Source: Bacteroidota bacterium
GTDB taxonomy: Bacteria > Bacteroidota > Bacteroidia > B-17B0 > Aurantibacillaceae
Direction: 5' to 3'
DNA: 35,594 nt
Assembly: GCA_025963735.1 (NCBI GenBank)
Contig: JAOQAF010000068.1
Location: 1 to 35,594 of the forward strand
Of the stretch, positions 34,887 to 35,594 are shown piece by piece (positions within the stretch are counted from its first letter, which is position 1; every line of letters starts with the position of its first letter). The notes beneath the pieces are model-generated. The model was not told where the DNA came from and made no database searches. It worked only from the letters and a program-made list of their open reading frames with translations. The position numbers were made by a program, and so were the translations under genes.

Positions 34887-35192
34887 TTATAATCCTATTT
34901 CATCTATGTAAGCAAGAATGCCGCCTTTTAAATTATAAAGATTCTTGAACCCGTGCTGCGCTTCCAACGCCTGAATAACGCTTGCACTGCGCTTACCACT
35001 TCGGCAATGTACGATCACTTTTTTTTCTTTAGATATTTTATCAACGTTATCCATCACTTCGCCCATCGGAATGAGTTCGCCATGAAGGTTAGCTTCATCA
35101 AATTCATACTCTTCGCGTACATCAATAAGTTGATAATCTGCATTTGAATCTTTCAGGTCTTTTAATTCCTGAACCGTTATTTCTTTAATCAT
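34887..35192 (-). CDS. Rhodanese-like domain protein
   Basis: This is a single-domain rhodanese of 101 residues with the active-site loop VHCRSGKRSA (Cys63 nucleophile) and the opening LIDVREEYEFDEANLHG. It probably carries persulfide sulfur in the cytoplasm; the target is not known. It starts 13 bases after the phosphosulfolactate-synthase-like gene, the neighbour most likely to share its sulfur chemistry (inference). Confidence 0.92.
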   Translation of the reverse strand: MIKEITVQELKDLKDSNADYQLIDVREEYEFDEANLHGELIPMGEVMDNVDKISKEKKVIVHCRSGKRSASVIQALEAQHGFKNLYNLKGGILAYIDEIGL

Positions 35193-35205
35193 AGGGGTTA
35201 AGATA

Positions 35206-35594
35206 TTAAATTATTTCCTGTTTCATTCCTTCCGGTAAAAAAGTAAAAAACGTGTCGCCCCTTAAACCCAACCGAAGTGTTTCAAGAGGTATAACATCAT
35301 CCACACTAATGTTTCCAACGTTAACGTTAGCGCCAAACAATTTTAAAAAATAAACCTGCTGACTTTTCTGAGGAGTTTCCCAGATAATATTTTCAATTTT
35401 TACTTTGTTTACAATACGGCTGATAAGCATGGTGTGCGCGCTACCGTTCTTATGAAAAATTCCAACGGTTCCGCTTTCGCGCGCTTCCGCAATTACTTTG
35501 AAGGCACCGGCGCTCAATTCGCTCTGCATCATTTTAATCCAGCGGGCCGGATGGATAATAACCCCTTCCTCTTTACTTCCAACTTCGCTTAAAA
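35206..35594 (-). CDS. Phosphosulfolactate synthase-like protein (ComA family), C-terminal part
   Basis: The reading frame is open across the window edge, so the N-terminus is missing; about 128 residues are visible. The family signature is clear: VIAEARESGTVGIF, WETPQKSQQVYFLKLFGANV, then NVGNISVDDVIPLETLRLGL and RGDTFF. ComA adds sulfite to phosphoenolpyruvate to give phosphosulfolactate, known from coenzyme M synthesis in methanogens. Bacteroidota homologues have been linked to sulfonate products such as sulfonolipids, but the actual product here is unknown. The ATG at 35530-35532 is internal and not the start. Confidence 0.8.
   Translation of the reverse strand, partial: LSEVGSKEEGVIIHPARWIKMMQSELSAGAFKVIAEARESGTVGIFHKNGSAHTMLISRIVNKVKIENIIWETPQKSQQVYFLKLFGANVNVGNISVDDVIPLETLRLGLRGDTFFTFLPEGMKQEII

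Overview
The window looks like chromosome of a Bacteroidota bacterium, but I cannot resolve the genus. The grounds are: promoter-like boxes of the Bacteroidota type (TTTG, about 19 bases, TAnnTTTG), best seen upstream of rplU; a lysine/alanine-rich tail on ribosomal protein L21; many lipoproteins with F/L-S-S-C lipoboxes; secreted TPR and WD40 proteins; low GC; and a 3-hydroxyanthranilate dioxygenase next to a DUF853 ATPase.

Layout. The window opens on the 5S rRNA at the end of an rRNA operon, followed by a terminator and obgE (+). A minus-strand housekeeping block follows: ybeY, a lipoprotein, serS, rpmA, rplU and an EamA transporter. A plus-strand block (5.7-11.2 kb) carries a CvfB-like S1 protein, asd, a broken GxxExxY gene, nbaC, a DUF853 ATPase and purQ.

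From 26.9 down to 11.2 kb there is one closely spaced or overlapping minus-strand run of 14 genes. It begins with penicillin-binding protein 1A and continues into a surface-polysaccharide locus: two MBOAT/SGNH O-acyltransferase pairs, a GT2 glycosyltransferase with a DUF2304 partner, a polysaccharide deacetylase, a GNAT acyltransferase and three large multi-span membrane proteins. The second MBOAT/SGNH pair sits between scoA and scoB, the two subunits of a 3-oxoacid CoA-transferase. This is the most unusual arrangement in the window.

A plus-strand block (27.1-30.8 kb) holds an XRE/S24 regulator with a palindromic candidate operator at its start codon, then small secreted or lipid-anchored proteins. 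Two of these are related to each other, and one has apparently lost its ATG (now ATA) at what would have been an ATGA stop/start overlap.

The last block (minus, 31.2 kb to the end) looks like one transcription unit: a phosphosulfolactate-synthase-like gene (cut by the window edge), rhodanese, DedA, an exported YidD-like protein, two paralogous TPR-plus-membrane proteins, and a secreted seven-bladed WD40 protein. The YidD/TPR/TPR/WD40 group is a candidate uncharacterised envelope module.

No CRISPR array, tRNA, insertion sequence or prophage was seen.
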